DNA of 64,000 bases from an uncultured Caldilinea sp. (GTDB lineage Bacteria > Chloroflexota > Anaerolineae > Caldilineales > Caldilineaceae). This document shows positions 27,111-37,460 of this stretch, piece by piece. Both the position numbers and the translations under genes were made by a program. Numbering within the stretch: the stretch's first letter is position 1; every line of letters starts with the position of its first letter. A model generated the notes under the pieces. That model saw only the letters and a list, made by a program, of their open reading frames with translations. It was not told where the DNA came from and made no database searches. The DNA lies in NCBI RefSeq assembly GCF_937128415.1, contig NZ_CAKZMJ010000095.1:1-64000 (forward strand), written 5' to 3'.

Positions 27111-28058
27111 TTACTTCCGCTCTCGATACAAAACATATAACCCGCTGACGATCGTCAGCGCAGCGCCGATCCACGTCAGCCAGGTGGGAACTTCGCCCCA
27201 GATCAGGAAGCCCCACATGGCGTCGATGGGCAGGGCCAGGTATTCAAAGGGCGCAGCGACCGATGCCTGCGCCAGGCTGTAGGCGCGCGCCAGGAAATAC
27301 ATCCAGGCCGCCCACAGCGCACCCAAACCGGCCATGATGGCGAAGTCCAGGGGCGTGGGCAGCGCCCAGGGGCGCAGCAGAAAGGCAATGCTTGGATGCG
27401 CGTCTGGGGTCTCCCCCATCAGGACGGCCAGCGGCGCCAACGCAGCGGCGGCGACCAGGTAGACCAGCGTGCTGGAGTAGGCCATTGTTGCGCTGCTGTC
27501 GGTGGCGTGGAGCTTGCGCGTGACGATGGCGGTCAGCGCATAGAGCACGACGGAGATCAGCACGAAGATCGACCCTAGATTGAAGGTCGTAGAGCCGGGG
27601 CGGACGATCAGCAACACGCCGAGGAAGCCGACGAGCAGCGCCAGCCAGCGACGCCACCCCACGCGTTCACCCAGCAGGATGACCGATAGGAAGGTGATCA
27701 TCAGCGGGCCGGAGTTGCGAATGGCGCCGACTTCGGCCAACGGCAGCGCCGCCAGCCCCATCATGAAGGTGGTGTAGGAGAAAAACAGAAAGAGGCCGCG
27801 CGTGAATGCAAGCCTGTGTTGGTGCGTCCTTGGCAGCCCGCGTCCGCCTTCATAGCGATAGAGCAACAACGTGAAGGGCAAGGCCGCCAGGCTGCGCAGG
27901 AGGACGATCTGCAAGACCGGATAGTCGTCGCTGATCCACTTCACGGCGACGGTTTGCAAGGAAATGGTGAGGAGCGCCAGCGTTAAAAAGCTGACGCCCC
28001 GCACATTGTCGCTGAGATTGGATATGAACTTGAGCCGATGCACGATGGTTGCCTTCAT
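27111..28058 (-). CDS. EamA/DMT-superfamily transporter
   Basis: 315 residues with about ten transmembrane helices in two EamA repeats (roughly 20-150 and 165-310). Typical features are LLRSLAALPFTLLLYR, the motif around GAIRNSGPLMITFLSVILLGERVGWRRWLALLVGFLGVLLI, and the second-repeat end FLIWGEVPTWLTWIGAALTIVSGLYV. DMT proteins export metabolites or amino acids. It starts 9 bp after the CocE-type hydrolase stop, so the two are co-transcribed. Confidence 0.85.
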   Translation of the reverse strand: MKATIVHRLKFISNLSDNVRGVSFLTLALLTISLQTVAVKWISDDYPVLQIVLLRSLAALPFTLLLYRYEGGRGLPRTHQHRLAFTRGLFLFFSYTTFMMGLAALPLAEVGAIRNSGPLMITFLSVILLGERVGWRRWLALLVGFLGVLLIVRPGSTTFNLGSIFVLISVVLYALTAIVTRKLHATDSSATMAYSSTLVYLVAAAALAPLAVLMGETPDAHPSIAFLLRPWALPTPLDFAIMAGLGALWAAWMYFLARAYSLAQASVAAPFEYLALPIDAMWGFLIWGEVPTWLTWIGAALTIVSGLYVLYRERK

Positions 28059-28067
28059 CGATTGCCT

Positions 28068-29780
28068 TCATCGCTCGAGGATGGGAAGGATCAGGCAGGA
28101 CGGATGCGCAGCGTCGTGAAAGATGCGATTGACCGCCGGTTGATAGCGTTCGCGCGGTTCTTGGGCGATGACGCCGCCGGTGTTGCTATTGCGGTCGAAG
28201 CGCGGAAAGTTGCTGCTCGACACCTCCAGCCGGATGCGATGGCCGGGCAAAAACACATTCGCCGTCGCCCACAGGTTGAGGCGCAGCTCGTAAATGGCGC
28301 CTGGCTCGAGGAGTTCGGGCGTCGTCAACGAGTTGCGATAGCGCGCCCGCAGGATGCCCTCCGTCAGGATGATGGCGCGGCCATCGGGATGAACGTCCAC
28401 CAGCTTGCCCGTGAAGTCGGTGTCCGGCGCAGAAGACGCGACAAAGAGCCGCAGCTCAATCGGCCCGATGACTTCGACGGCGCGCTCCAGCGGCGGGGTG
28501 TCATACACCAGCACATCGTCGCGTTGCTCGACTTTGCGTTGGTCGCATGGCCCCATGGCATTGGCGCCGGGGAGGATCACCTGCCCGCCCACGGTTGGAA
28601 CCGGCCGCAGCGGATTGTAGAGGTAGATATCCGACGGCTCATCGCCCGGCGGCTCGGTGGAGAGCCATCCGTCCCCGCGCAGGGAATTGGCCCCGCCGCG
28701 ACTGTGCAGGTAGTAGGGGCGATAGTGCGTGCCGGGGAGGGGCCAGTCCGGCGCCGTGCGCCATTCGTCGGCGCCCATGACGAAGATCATCACCGGCGGC
28801 TCTTGATCAACGCCGTTGTCCACCCCTTTCAGCCAGCGGTCGAACCAGCGCAGATGAATGCCCGGCAGGTCGATGGCCGCGCTGCTGGCGGCCGGGCCAA
28901 ATTCGCGGTCGGGGAAGCTGCCGGTGAAGTTCATGTGCGTCCAGGGGCCGATGATGAGGCGCTGGCGGCGGGCTTCTTCGGTGGCGCCGCGGCGCTTCAT
29001 GCCCATGTAGTTTTCGAGGGTGCTCCATAGGAAAATGTCATACCAGCCGCCGATGTTGAGCGCCGGCGCCATGATGCGGTCATAGCCTGCGCGGGGCGAG
29101 GCGGGCGTCCAGTAGGCGTCTGCGCTGGGATGCGCCAGCCATTCGTGGTAAAAGGCGGCGTAGCTGCGGATCAAGGGGTGCGAGGCCAGCGGAAGTTCAT
29201 GCAACGCCGCCTCCACTTCCAGCGGGGGAGCTTCCACAATGGCTTCCCCGCGCGCAACGCGGCGCTCGATTTCCGCCGGAACGATAGCCGCCGCCACCCA
29301 ACGGAGGTCGTGCAGCACTTTGGCGCCTCCCTGGTAAATACAGCCATCGTACAAATCGGAAAAGGTGACCGCAGGCGCCATGGCGCGCAAGGCAGGCGGC
29401 TGTTCGCGCGCGGGCAGCCATTGCGTGCAGCCGAGATACGACCCGCCGAAGGTTCCGATGTCGCCGCTCGACCAGGGCTGGGCGGCCGCCCAGGCGAAGG
29501 CGTCGACGCCGTCCTCCGTCTCTTGAAAGTGGGGGTTAAACTCGCCTTCGGACGCATAGCGGCCGCGCACGTCCTGGACGACAACGACGTAGCCCGCCTG
29601 CACGGCGCGCAAGATGTCGAAGTTTGTGCCGCCGTTGAGGATGGCGTCTTTGTTGTAGGGGGTGCGCGCCATGAGCACGGGCACCGGCCCCGCCCCTTCC
29701 AGCCGATAAACGTCGGTCGCCAGCCGCACGCCATCGCGCATGGGAACCATGATGTTTTTCTCGATGAGAATCTTCGTCAT
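28068..29780 (-). CDS. CocE/NonD family hydrolase (X-Pro dipeptidyl-peptidase-like)
   Basis: 570 residues. The N-terminal alpha/beta-hydrolase has MVPMRDGVRLATDVYRLEG, VVVQDVRGRYASEGEF and the nucleophile elbow GGSYLGCTQW (GxSYxG, typical of the CocE/PepX family). The C-terminal jelly-roll domain (about 330-570) includes DTDFTGKLVDVHPDGRA and RLEVSSSNFPRFDRN. Members hydrolyse esters such as cocaine analogues, acyl-amino acid esters or Pro-dipeptides; the substrate cannot be read here. AAGGGG precedes the ATG. Downstream gene: DMT transporter, 9 bp away. Confidence 0.9.
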   Translation of the reverse strand: MTKILIEKNIMVPMRDGVRLATDVYRLEGAGPVPVLMARTPYNKDAILNGGTNFDILRAVQAGYVVVVQDVRGRYASEGEFNPHFQETEDGVDAFAWAAAQPWSSGDIGTFGGSYLGCTQWLPAREQPPALRAMAPAVTFSDLYDGCIYQGGAKVLHDLRWVAAAIVPAEIERRVARGEAIVEAPPLEVEAALHELPLASHPLIRSYAAFYHEWLAHPSADAYWTPASPRAGYDRIMAPALNIGGWYDIFLWSTLENYMGMKRRGATEEARRQRLIIGPWTHMNFTGSFPDREFGPAASSAAIDLPGIHLRWFDRWLKGVDNGVDQEPPVMIFVMGADEWRTAPDWPLPGTHYRPYYLHSRGGANSLRGDGWLSTEPPGDEPSDIYLYNPLRPVPTVGGQVILPGANAMGPCDQRKVEQRDDVLVYDTPPLERAVEVIGPIELRLFVASSAPDTDFTGKLVDVHPDGRAIILTEGILRARYRNSLTTPELLEPGAIYELRLNLWATANVFLPGHRIRLEVSSSNFPRFDRNSNTGGVIAQEPRERYQPAVNRIFHDAAHPSCLILPILER

Positions 29781-29834
29781 CGTTCGCCCCTTTTGTGCAT
29801 TTTATTTTGACTTCTATGTTTCACGACGTTCTTC

Positions 29835-30782
29835 CTAAGCGCCGAGCCAGGCCGGTTGGGGCGGAAGCGTGAGCGCAAAGCGTTTTTTGAGCCATGCTTC
29901 GGCCAGGTCGATCCAGGGTTCTACGTCTGGATTCATCTCCAGCAGCGATTCCGCCGAAGCCTGGTTAGCCAGACTTAAGCCATGCCTTCCTTCCTCGAAA
30001 ATATGAACCTCAAAGGGTGCGCCCGCCTGGGCAAGTGCATGCGCCATGCGGGTGGTGTTTTCAACAGGCACCAGCTCATCTGTTGCAGTCGCCCAAAGAA
30101 AGATGGGCGGTGTATGTCTTGAGACGTGAAGGGCAGGGCTGGCCGCGTCGAGCATTTCTTTTGTGGGCGACTTTGCGCCGAAGAATGCGATGTTCGCCGC
30201 CTCTGAAATCGCGCGAGCCAGGGGGTCTGCGCGCTCGCGCATCATCAGGTGATAGTCGTAGAGTCCGTAGGCCAGGATCGCCGCCGCAGGCTTGAACGCT
30301 TCGGGCTCCTTGCCGAAAAATTCATGAATGATCGGAGTGTGCCAGTACACGGCGTACATGGCGCAGTTGTGCGCTCCCGCCGAAAAACCGCAGAGGATGA
30401 TTTTCTCAGCGTCTACCAGCCATTTCTCAGCATGTTCGCGGATGACAAGGAATGCCTTGGCTAGATCTCGCATCGGCGCCGGATGCACGCATTGGGGATT
30501 GACAGGCAGGTTTTGGGCTTCTCCGCTGAGAGGTAAAATAAACGGCGCACCCTCGCTGTAGGTGGAATAACGCAACACAAAGGCGTGATATCCCATAGCG
30601 GCAAAGCGCAACGCGACTGGCTCAGCCTCTCGATCGGAACAGATGAGATACGCTCCGCCTGGACAGATCAGGACGGCGGGGCGCTTTCGACCGTTCTGGA
30701 GAACCGGCGAATCAGACCATAGATAGGTTGTCAGAGTTACATGGGGGCGATTTTCATAGAGCTGGATGGTTTGTGTGAGCAT
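29835..30782 (-). CDS. Alpha/beta-hydrolase, BD-FAE / acetyl-esterase type
   Basis: 315 residues. The oxyanion-hole motif CPGGAYLICSDREAEPVA, the nucleophile elbow GFSAGAHNCAMY and late acid/base elements (ATATDELVPVENT, FEEGRHGLSLAN) give a full Ser-Asp-His triad of the esterase_D/Aes-like lineage that deacetylates xylan or other esters. There is no signal peptide. GGAGAC precedes the ATG. It lies between two other ester hydrolase genes, which suggests a locus acting on esterified plant or natural-product substrates. Confidence 0.85.
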   Translation of the reverse strand: MLTQTIQLYENRPHVTLTTYLWSDSPVLQNGRKRPAVLICPGGAYLICSDREAEPVALRFAAMGYHAFVLRYSTYSEGAPFILPLSGEAQNLPVNPQCVHPAPMRDLAKAFLVIREHAEKWLVDAEKIILCGFSAGAHNCAMYAVYWHTPIIHEFFGKEPEAFKPAAAILAYGLYDYHLMMRERADPLARAISEAANIAFFGAKSPTKEMLDAASPALHVSRHTPPIFLWATATDELVPVENTTRMAHALAQAGAPFEVHIFEEGRHGLSLANQASAESLLEMNPDVEPWIDLAEAWLKKRFALTLPPQPAWLGA

Positions 30783-30808
30783 CTGAGTCTCCGTTGTTCG
30801 GTTTGCAT

Positions 30809-32383
<1,575 letters not shown>

Positions 32384-32486
32384 AAGATGTGTTGCTATCC
32401 TTTCTGTGTCAGAGCGTCCACAGCGTAAGAGGCGCGTTTCCTCTATCAGCCGCCTCACGCCGAAGGCGATGACCTGCTTTCATCGG

Positions 32487-33470
32487 TTACTCGTGCCCGA
32501 CGATCGGGTGGGGCGCATAAGGCTCCTCCATGTACGCCATCTCCTCAGCGGTGAGCTGGATGGACGTCGCCTCGACCGCCGTTTCGATGTGCGACAATTT
32601 GGTGGCCCCGATGACGGGCGCCACGACCGGCTTCTTGTGCAGGAGCCAGGCCAGGGCGATCTGCCCGCGCGGGACGCCGCGCTTTTGGGCGACTTCAGCC
32701 AGCCGCTCGACCACCCGGCGATCCGCCTCTGCGGTGGCGTCGTACTTACGCTTTGCGATTGGGTCGGTCTCGTAGCGCGTCGTGGTTTCCGACCAATCGC
32801 GCGCCAGGCGACCTGAGGCCAGCGGGCTGTAAGGCGTCGAGGCGATCCCCTCGGCGATGCAAAGCGGCATCATCTCCCGCTCCTCTTCTCGGTAGATGAG
32901 GTTGTAGTGGTTCTGCATGGAGACGAAGCGCGTCCAGCCGTGCTTTTCGGCCACGTACAGCGCCTTCTGGAATTGCCAGGCCCACATCGCCGAGGCGCCG
33001 ATGTAGCGAGCCTTGCCGGCCCGGACGACATCGTGCAGGGCTTCCATGGTCTCTTCGATCGGCGTGTTGTAGTCCCAGCGGTGGATGATGTAGAGGTCTA
33101 CGTAGTCCATGCCCAGGCGCTTTAGGCTTTTGTCGATCTCGCTCAGGATCGCCTTGCGTGAAAGCCCCTCGCCGTTGGGGCCTTCGTGCATCCGGCCACG
33201 CACCTTGGTGGCGATCACCACCTCGTCGCGATTGGCGAAGTCCCGGATCGCCCGTCCTAAAATCTCCTCGCTGACGCCACGCGCGTAGACGTTGGCCGTG
33301 TCGAAGAAGTTGACGCCCAGTTCCAGCGCCCGTTTGATGATGATGCGGCTCTCCTCCTCGTCCAGCGCCCATGGGTTGTGGACCCAGCCTTCCGCTTTGC
33401 CAAAGCTCATGCAGCCGAGGCAGATGCGAGAAACATCCAGTCCGGTGTTGCCGAGTTTGACGTAGTCCAT
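32487..33470 (-). CDS. Aldo/keto reductase (voltage-channel beta-subunit-like branch)
   Basis: 327 residues. Catalytic tetrad: Asp57 and Tyr62 in FFDTANVYARG, Lys89 in VVIATKV, His130 in LYIIHRWD. The NADP-binding C-terminal half has PVIGATKLSHIE. The family reduces aldehydes and ketones with NAD(P)H. AAGGAGG precedes the ATG. A 15-bp perfect hairpin lies upstream (33555-33588). Confidence 0.93.
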   Translation of the reverse strand: MDYVKLGNTGLDVSRICLGCMSFGKAEGWVHNPWALDEEESRIIIKRALELGVNFFDTANVYARGVSEEILGRAIRDFANRDEVVIATKVRGRMHEGPNGEGLSRKAILSEIDKSLKRLGMDYVDLYIIHRWDYNTPIEETMEALHDVVRAGKARYIGASAMWAWQFQKALYVAEKHGWTRFVSMQNHYNLIYREEEREMMPLCIAEGIASTPYSPLASGRLARDWSETTTRYETDPIAKRKYDATAEADRRVVERLAEVAQKRGVPRGQIALAWLLHKKPVVAPVIGATKLSHIETAVEATSIQLTAEEMAYMEEPYAPHPIVGHE

Positions 33471-33554
33471 CCTTTTATCCTCCTTGGCTTCCTATAGTTC
33501 GCTAGAAGTTTTTGTTTTATTGATTTCTAGGTTGTCGCGTGATATCGCTCCGCA

Positions 33555-33588
33555 ATCTTCCCGGAAGCTTTGGAGCTTCCGGGAAGAT
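33555..33588. terminator. Perfect 15-bp hairpin, probable terminator
   Basis: Arms 33555-33569 and 33574-33588 (ATCTTCCCGGAAGCT and its complement) with a TTGG loop, located after the DUF2255 gene and before the aldo/keto reductase. There is no long T tract, so a terminator or dispersed-repeat identity is equally possible. A shorter related palindrome, CCTTCCCGGAAGG, is at about 44703-44715. Confidence 0.45.
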
Positions 33589-33616
33589 AAACAGTCAACT
33601 AGTGGTCAGTAGATAT

Positions 33617-33991
33617 TCAAGCCGGCGTCAATCTGAGCGTCGTCGCCCGCACTTCTGGCGTCACCATCGGCGCCACATACTGCGGATAGCGACCGTACTT
33701 GGCGTGGTAGGCGGCGTCGATCTGGTCGTTGATGGCAGGATCGTTTTCTTCAATGAAGACAACGTCTGTCTCGACGCCACCGGCCCGGATGCGTCCTGCG
33801 TGGGTGGCCTGTGCCGCGCGGAACCAGGCGCCCGCACGCCCACGATAGGAGCGGACGTAGAGGTTGTCGCCCACGCGCACCACCCAGACAGGCAGCGGCT
33901 TGCGCAGCTTGCCATCCGGTTGTCGCGGGGCGATCTCTAACTCTTCTGCATTGCCGATTTTGTTGAGCTCTTCATCGGTCCATGTGGTCAT
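33617..33991 (-). CDS. DUF2255 family protein
   Basis: 124 residues from the ATG at 33991, which has AAGGAGAGATGCT before it; the longer frame to 34162 runs into the tandem repeats. The sequence is typical of DUF2255: LNKIGNAEELEIAPR, KPLPVWVVRVGDNLYVRSYRGRAGAWFRAAQAT and INDQIDAAYHAKYGR. These are small split-barrel proteins related to F420/flavin-binding nitroreductase-like proteins, which would fit the F420-type LLM oxidoreductase encoded about 3 kb away, but cofactor binding is inferred. Confidence 0.85.
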   Translation of the reverse strand: MTTWTDEELNKIGNAEELEIAPRQPDGKLRKPLPVWVVRVGDNLYVRSYRGRAGAWFRAAQATHAGRIRAGGVETDVVFIEENDPAINDQIDAAYHAKYGRYPQYVAPMVTPEVRATTLRLTPA

Positions 33992-34068
33992 AGCATCTCT
34001 CCTTGTGAATGTAGACGCAGCTCGTAGCTGCGTTGCACCGGTCCTCCCCACCCTTGTGATTTGCCGAG

Positions 34069-34600
34069 GACGGGCGGCTCGCAGCTCCCCCTCTCCCAGC
34101 CTTGGGAGAGGGGGCTGGGGGGTGAGGGCCTCCCCTCCGGCGTATCGCTCGTCGTCCCCCACCCTTGTGCTTGGTTGGGGACGGGCGGCTGCGAGCCGCC
34201 CCTACGATGAACCCAGCCCCCTTTCCCAGCCTTGGGAGAGGGGCCGGGGGGTGAGGGCCTCCCCTCCGGCGTATCGCTCGTCGTCCCCACCCTTGTGCTT
34301 GGTTGGGGACGGGCGGCTGCGAGCCGCCCCTACGATGAACCCTTCTCCCCCTCTCCCAGCCTTGGGAGAGGGGCCGGGGGGTGAGGGTCTCCCCTCCGGC
34401 GTATCGCTCGTCGTCCCCCACCCTTGTGCTTGGTTGGGGACGGGCGGCTGCGAGCCGCCCCTACGATGAACCCAGCCCCCTTTCCCAGCCTTGGGAGAGG
34501 GGGCTGGGGGGGTGAGGGCCTCCCTTCCGGCGTATCGCTCGTCGTCCCCCAATCTTGGGCTTGGCCGGGGATGGGCGGCTGCGAGCCGCCCCTACGATTA
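34069..34600. repeat. Tandem array of about four ~130-bp imperfect repeats
   Basis: Copies start about every 129-131 bp (anchor GTATCGCTCGTCGTCCCC at about 34142, 34271, 34401 and 34532). Each holds two palindromes, CTCTCCCAGCCTTGGGAGAG and GGGCGGCTGCGAGCCGCCC. The array fills the 611-bp gap between the DUF2255 start and the SDR stop. Copies differ by a few bases and indels. Open frames across it are an artefact of repeat composition. Confidence 0.9.
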
Positions 34601-34602
34601 TC

Positions 34603-35343
34603 CTACGCAGGAAAGGTCACACCCGTGATCTCTCTGCAAATGTTGAGCAACCGCTCTTGCAGCGCAACGTCGCCGGCTTGGGGAGCGTAGGGTCTTTCAT
34701 GCCGGTGATAGAAATACCGACCGCTCACGTGCGCGGCGCGGTCATCGCTCGTCGCCAGCCACATCTGGGTCTCGTATCCTTGCTGAAGATCGTCCGATGC
34801 ACCTGGCCCGCCCATCTTGGTGGGCACCCAGCCCGGATCGACGGCGTTGGCGTATACATCTGGCCATTTGCGCGCCGCCGCCATGCACAGCATTGTGACA
34901 TAGAGTTTCGAATCGGAATAGCTGACGCTGCTTTGATTGCTGGCGAGCTGCTCCAGATTTGCGCGCCCTTGCAAATGCATGCCTGAACTCAGGTAAATCA
35001 GCCTCCTGGGTTTGTGCATCAGGCAGGTGAGGAGATAGGGCGCCAGGACGTTGACGAGGAACACCGTTCGCGAGGGCGCCTGATAGACGCCGGCGTTGTG
35101 GATCACCGCGTCAAACGGTCCTAATGCGTTCGCTTCGTCGGCAAGGCGTTTGGTCGCCTCAATGTCAGACAGGTCGCCCACAAGGGCAAGCCAGGCGCCG
35201 GGAACTTGTTGATGTGCATATTGGGCGCGTTCGGCGTTGCGCGCATGGAGGACAACCTCGTGGCCCTGAACGACCAACGCCTTCGCCGCGAATTGGCCTA
35301 GCCCGTCTGCCGAGCCGGTGATGAAGATTCTTGCCATCTGCAT
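34603..35343 (-). CDS. Short-chain dehydrogenase/reductase, WWOX/retinol-dehydrogenase-like
   Basis: 246 residues. The N-terminal glycine motif (ITGSADGLGQ), HNAG motif (DAVIHNAGVY), LSSG and the YSDSK catalytic motif are present. The TGxxxGxG pattern is complete. The C-terminal half (VDPGWVPTKMGGPGA, DDLQQGYETQMWLAT) resembles WWOX/retinol-dehydrogenase-like SDRs. It lies immediately downstream of the zinc dehydrogenase gene (35351 stop, 7-bp gap), so it is likely co-transcribed with it and the LLM oxidoreductase gene. Confidence 0.9.
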   Translation of the reverse strand: MQMARIFITGSADGLGQFAAKALVVQGHEVVLHARNAERAQYAHQQVPGAWLALVGDLSDIEATKRLADEANALGPFDAVIHNAGVYQAPSRTVFLVNVLAPYLLTCLMHKPRRLIYLSSGMHLQGRANLEQLASNQSSVSYSDSKLYVTMLCMAAARKWPDVYANAVDPGWVPTKMGGPGASDDLQQGYETQMWLATSDDRAAHVSGRYFYHRHERPYAPQAGDVALQERLLNICREITGVTFPA

Positions 35344-35350
35344 GAACTCC

Positions 35351-36388
35351 CTAGAATTCGATCATGGCTTTGATTGCCCTGCGTTCGTCCATTGCCCGAT
35401 AACCTTCGGGTACACTCTCGATGCCGCCGACAAAATCGAAGACGCGACCCGGCTCAATCCGTCCTTCCAGCACATCGGGGATCAGGACATCGAAGTAGGC
35501 GCGCGACGGGGCAGGGCCGCCGCTGATGGTGAGATTCTTGAAGAAGGTTGGGAAGAGCGGCGGGATGCCAGCATAATGAGGCACGCCCACGCGACCAATT
35601 GCGCCGCCGGGTCGGGCGATGTTGACCGCAGTCTGCATCGCCAACTCGTCGCCGACGCACTCCAGCACCGCGTGTGCGCCGTAGCCGCCGGTCAGTTGGC
35701 GCACCTTCTCGATTGCCTCCTCGCCACGTTCGGTGACGATGTCGGTGGCGCCGAACGCTTTGCCCAGCTCCAGGCGTTTGGGCTGGCGCCCCATCAGGAT
35801 AACCTGCTCGGCGCCAAGCCGCCGCGCGGCGATGACCCCGCACAGTCCAACCGCGCCATCGCCAACCACCGCCGCGATCTTGCCGGGACCAACCCGCGCC
35901 GTGACAGCAGCGTGATGGCCGGTCGCCATCACGTCGGTAAGTGTCAGGAGCGAAGGCAGCAAGGCCGTGTCCGGCCTCACCGGCAGGCGGTAGAGCGTGC
36001 CGTCGGCCAGAGGTACGCGCACCGCTTCTGCCTGCCCACCTTCCAGGTCGATATTGTCCCAAAACTTGCCCTGCACACAGGATGTGTGCAGCCCTTCCTG
36101 GCAGAAGGGGCATGTGCCATCGGACACAGCAAAGGGTGCGGCAACAAAATCGCCGCGCTTGAGGGTGCGCACTTCCGAACCGACAGCCTCGACGATGCCG
36201 ATGAATTCATGCCCCATTCGGTTTCCGGCCGGACGAAATTGACCGTACCCTCGATAGGGCCAGAGATCGCTGCCGCAGATGGCGGCGTGGGTGACAACGA
36301 CCAGCGCATCGGTGGGTTCGATGATAGTGGAATCAGGGACGTGTTCAACCCGGACATCGCCGGGGCCATACATGATCGTTGCGCGCAT
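35351..36388 (-). CDS. Zinc-dependent alcohol dehydrogenase family protein
   Basis: 345 residues from the ATG at 36388 (GGGAGAG before it); the longer frame to 36958 passes through the LLM oxidoreductase gene in another frame. Catalytic-zinc ligands: Cys38 in AAICGSDLW, His60-Glu61 in GHEFIG. Cys93, Cys96 and Cys104 (CPFCQEGLHTSC) are part of the structural-zinc lobe; a fourth Cys is not obvious. The Rossmann domain has VVGDGAVGLCGV. It oxidises an alcohol or reduces a carbonyl with NAD(P). Substrate unknown. Confidence 0.9.
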   Translation of the reverse strand: MRATIMYGPGDVRVEHVPDSTIIEPTDALVVVTHAAICGSDLWPYRGYGQFRPAGNRMGHEFIGIVEAVGSEVRTLKRGDFVAAPFAVSDGTCPFCQEGLHTSCVQGKFWDNIDLEGGQAEAVRVPLADGTLYRLPVRPDTALLPSLLTLTDVMATGHHAAVTARVGPGKIAAVVGDGAVGLCGVIAARRLGAEQVILMGRQPKRLELGKAFGATDIVTERGEEAIEKVRQLTGGYGAHAVLECVGDELAMQTAVNIARPGGAIGRVGVPHYAGIPPLFPTFFKNLTISGGPAPSRAYFDVLIPDVLEGRIEPGRVFDFVGGIESVPEGYRAMDERRAIKAMIEF

Positions 36389-36411
36389 AATATTCTCTCC
36401 CAGAAAGTGTT

Positions 36412-36515
36412 CTTGACGCAGGGGCGCGGAGTGCGGAGAAAACGCAGAAAATGCCAGCATACCTTGCTGTTTTTCCTCTGCGCATCTCCGCGTCTCTGCG
36501 CCTCTCTGCGTCAAA
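36412..36515. repeat. Inverted intergenic repeat of CTCTGCGTCTC type
   Basis: A long imperfect inverted repeat: TTGACGCAGGGGCGCGGAG near 36412 pairs with CGCGTCTCTGCGCCTC...TGCGTCAA ending near 36515, with purine-rich and T-rich inner parts. Together with a shorter copy near 47230-47300 it looks like a dispersed, non-coding hairpin element. Confidence 0.7.
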
Positions 36516-36539
36516 ATTGGCGGCTCTTGAACCAGCTTC

Positions 36540-37430
36540 CTAAAGTTCGGCTGCGGCTGGGATGATCTCCTTGCCAAAGATTTCGAGCGGCGTGATCTTA
36601 TAGGCATCCGGCATGTTGAAAATGGCGTGGGTGAACCCCATCGCCCGCAGCTCCCGAATGCGACGAAGAATGCCCTCCACCGTATCGCCGCCGGAAAGAT
36701 GCACGGTGCAGAGCGACGTCTTCTCAACCGTGTCGTAATCGCGGCCCAGCGCCTCGCAATGTCGCTTGAGATCGTCGAGCGCTTTCTGCATGTTCTCCAC
36801 GCCGACCCAATCGCCGATGTTACAGGCGTCGGCATATTGCGCCACCATGCGCAAGGTTTTGTTGGGCCCGGTGCCGCCGACCATGATGCGCGGATGCGGG
36901 GTCGAAAGCGGGCGGGGATTGTTGGTGATGGCCGGCGCGGAAAGGCGTCTGCCTGCAAAAGAGACCTCCGTCGCCTCGCTGCACCACAACGCCTTTGCCA
37001 GTTTCAGCGTGTCCTCCAACAGTTCGAAGCGCTCGGCGGTGGAAGGGTAGGGAATGCCGTAGCCTTTGGCCTCCTGCTCATACCACGCAGCGCCGACGCC
37101 GAAATAGGTGCGGCCGCCGGCGAGGACATCCACCGTCGTCATCATCTTCAAGAGAACCGATGGATGACGATAGATCACGCCTGTGACCAGCACGCCGAGG
37201 TGAGCCTTCTCCGTCAACCCGGCGATATAGCCGAGGGTGGCATAGGCTTCCAGCATCGGGTCGGTGTAGGCTTCGCCGAACAAGCCCTTGATCTGATAGA
37301 AATGATCCATCACCCAGAGGCTGTAGAATCCTGCTTCCTCCGCAGTGGTGACGATCTCCTTCAGCTTGGGGCGGATCGCAGCCGCGCCGCCGGGATATTT
37401 GAAGGAGGGAATTTGTAGTCCAACGTACAT
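36540..37430 (-). CDS. LLM-class F420-dependent oxidoreductase
   Basis: 296 residues. Bacterial luciferase-like TIM-barrel motifs: GLQIPSFKYPGG at the N-terminus, FYSLWVMDHFYQ, GLTEKAHLGVLVTGVIYRHPSVLLKMMTTVDVLAGGRTYFGVGAAWYEQEA and the closing RIMVGGTGPNKTLRMVAQYADACN, characteristic of the F420-type TIGR03560-like branch. It probably uses F420H2 or FMNH2 to reduce or oxidise small substrates. TAGGAG precedes the ATG. The neighbouring DUF2255 protein fits F420 use. Confidence 0.88.
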   Translation of the reverse strand: MYVGLQIPSFKYPGGAAAIRPKLKEIVTTAEEAGFYSLWVMDHFYQIKGLFGEAYTDPMLEAYATLGYIAGLTEKAHLGVLVTGVIYRHPSVLLKMMTTVDVLAGGRTYFGVGAAWYEQEAKGYGIPYPSTAERFELLEDTLKLAKALWCSEATEVSFAGRRLSAPAITNNPRPLSTPHPRIMVGGTGPNKTLRMVAQYADACNIGDWVGVENMQKALDDLKRHCEALGRDYDTVEKTSLCTVHLSGGDTVEGILRRIRELRAMGFTHAIFNMPDAYKITPLEIFGKEIIPAAAEL

Positions 37431-37460
37431 GGGTTCTCTCCTATTCGTATGGAAATGGAA

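Noticed and set aside
33992..34162. N-terminal extension of the DUF2255 protein
   Set aside because: It lies in the tandem-repeat array and is repeat-derived; the real start is at 33991.
34069..34600. CRISPR array
   Set aside because: Repeat period of about 130 bp, no unique spacers and internal palindromes; no cas genes nearby.
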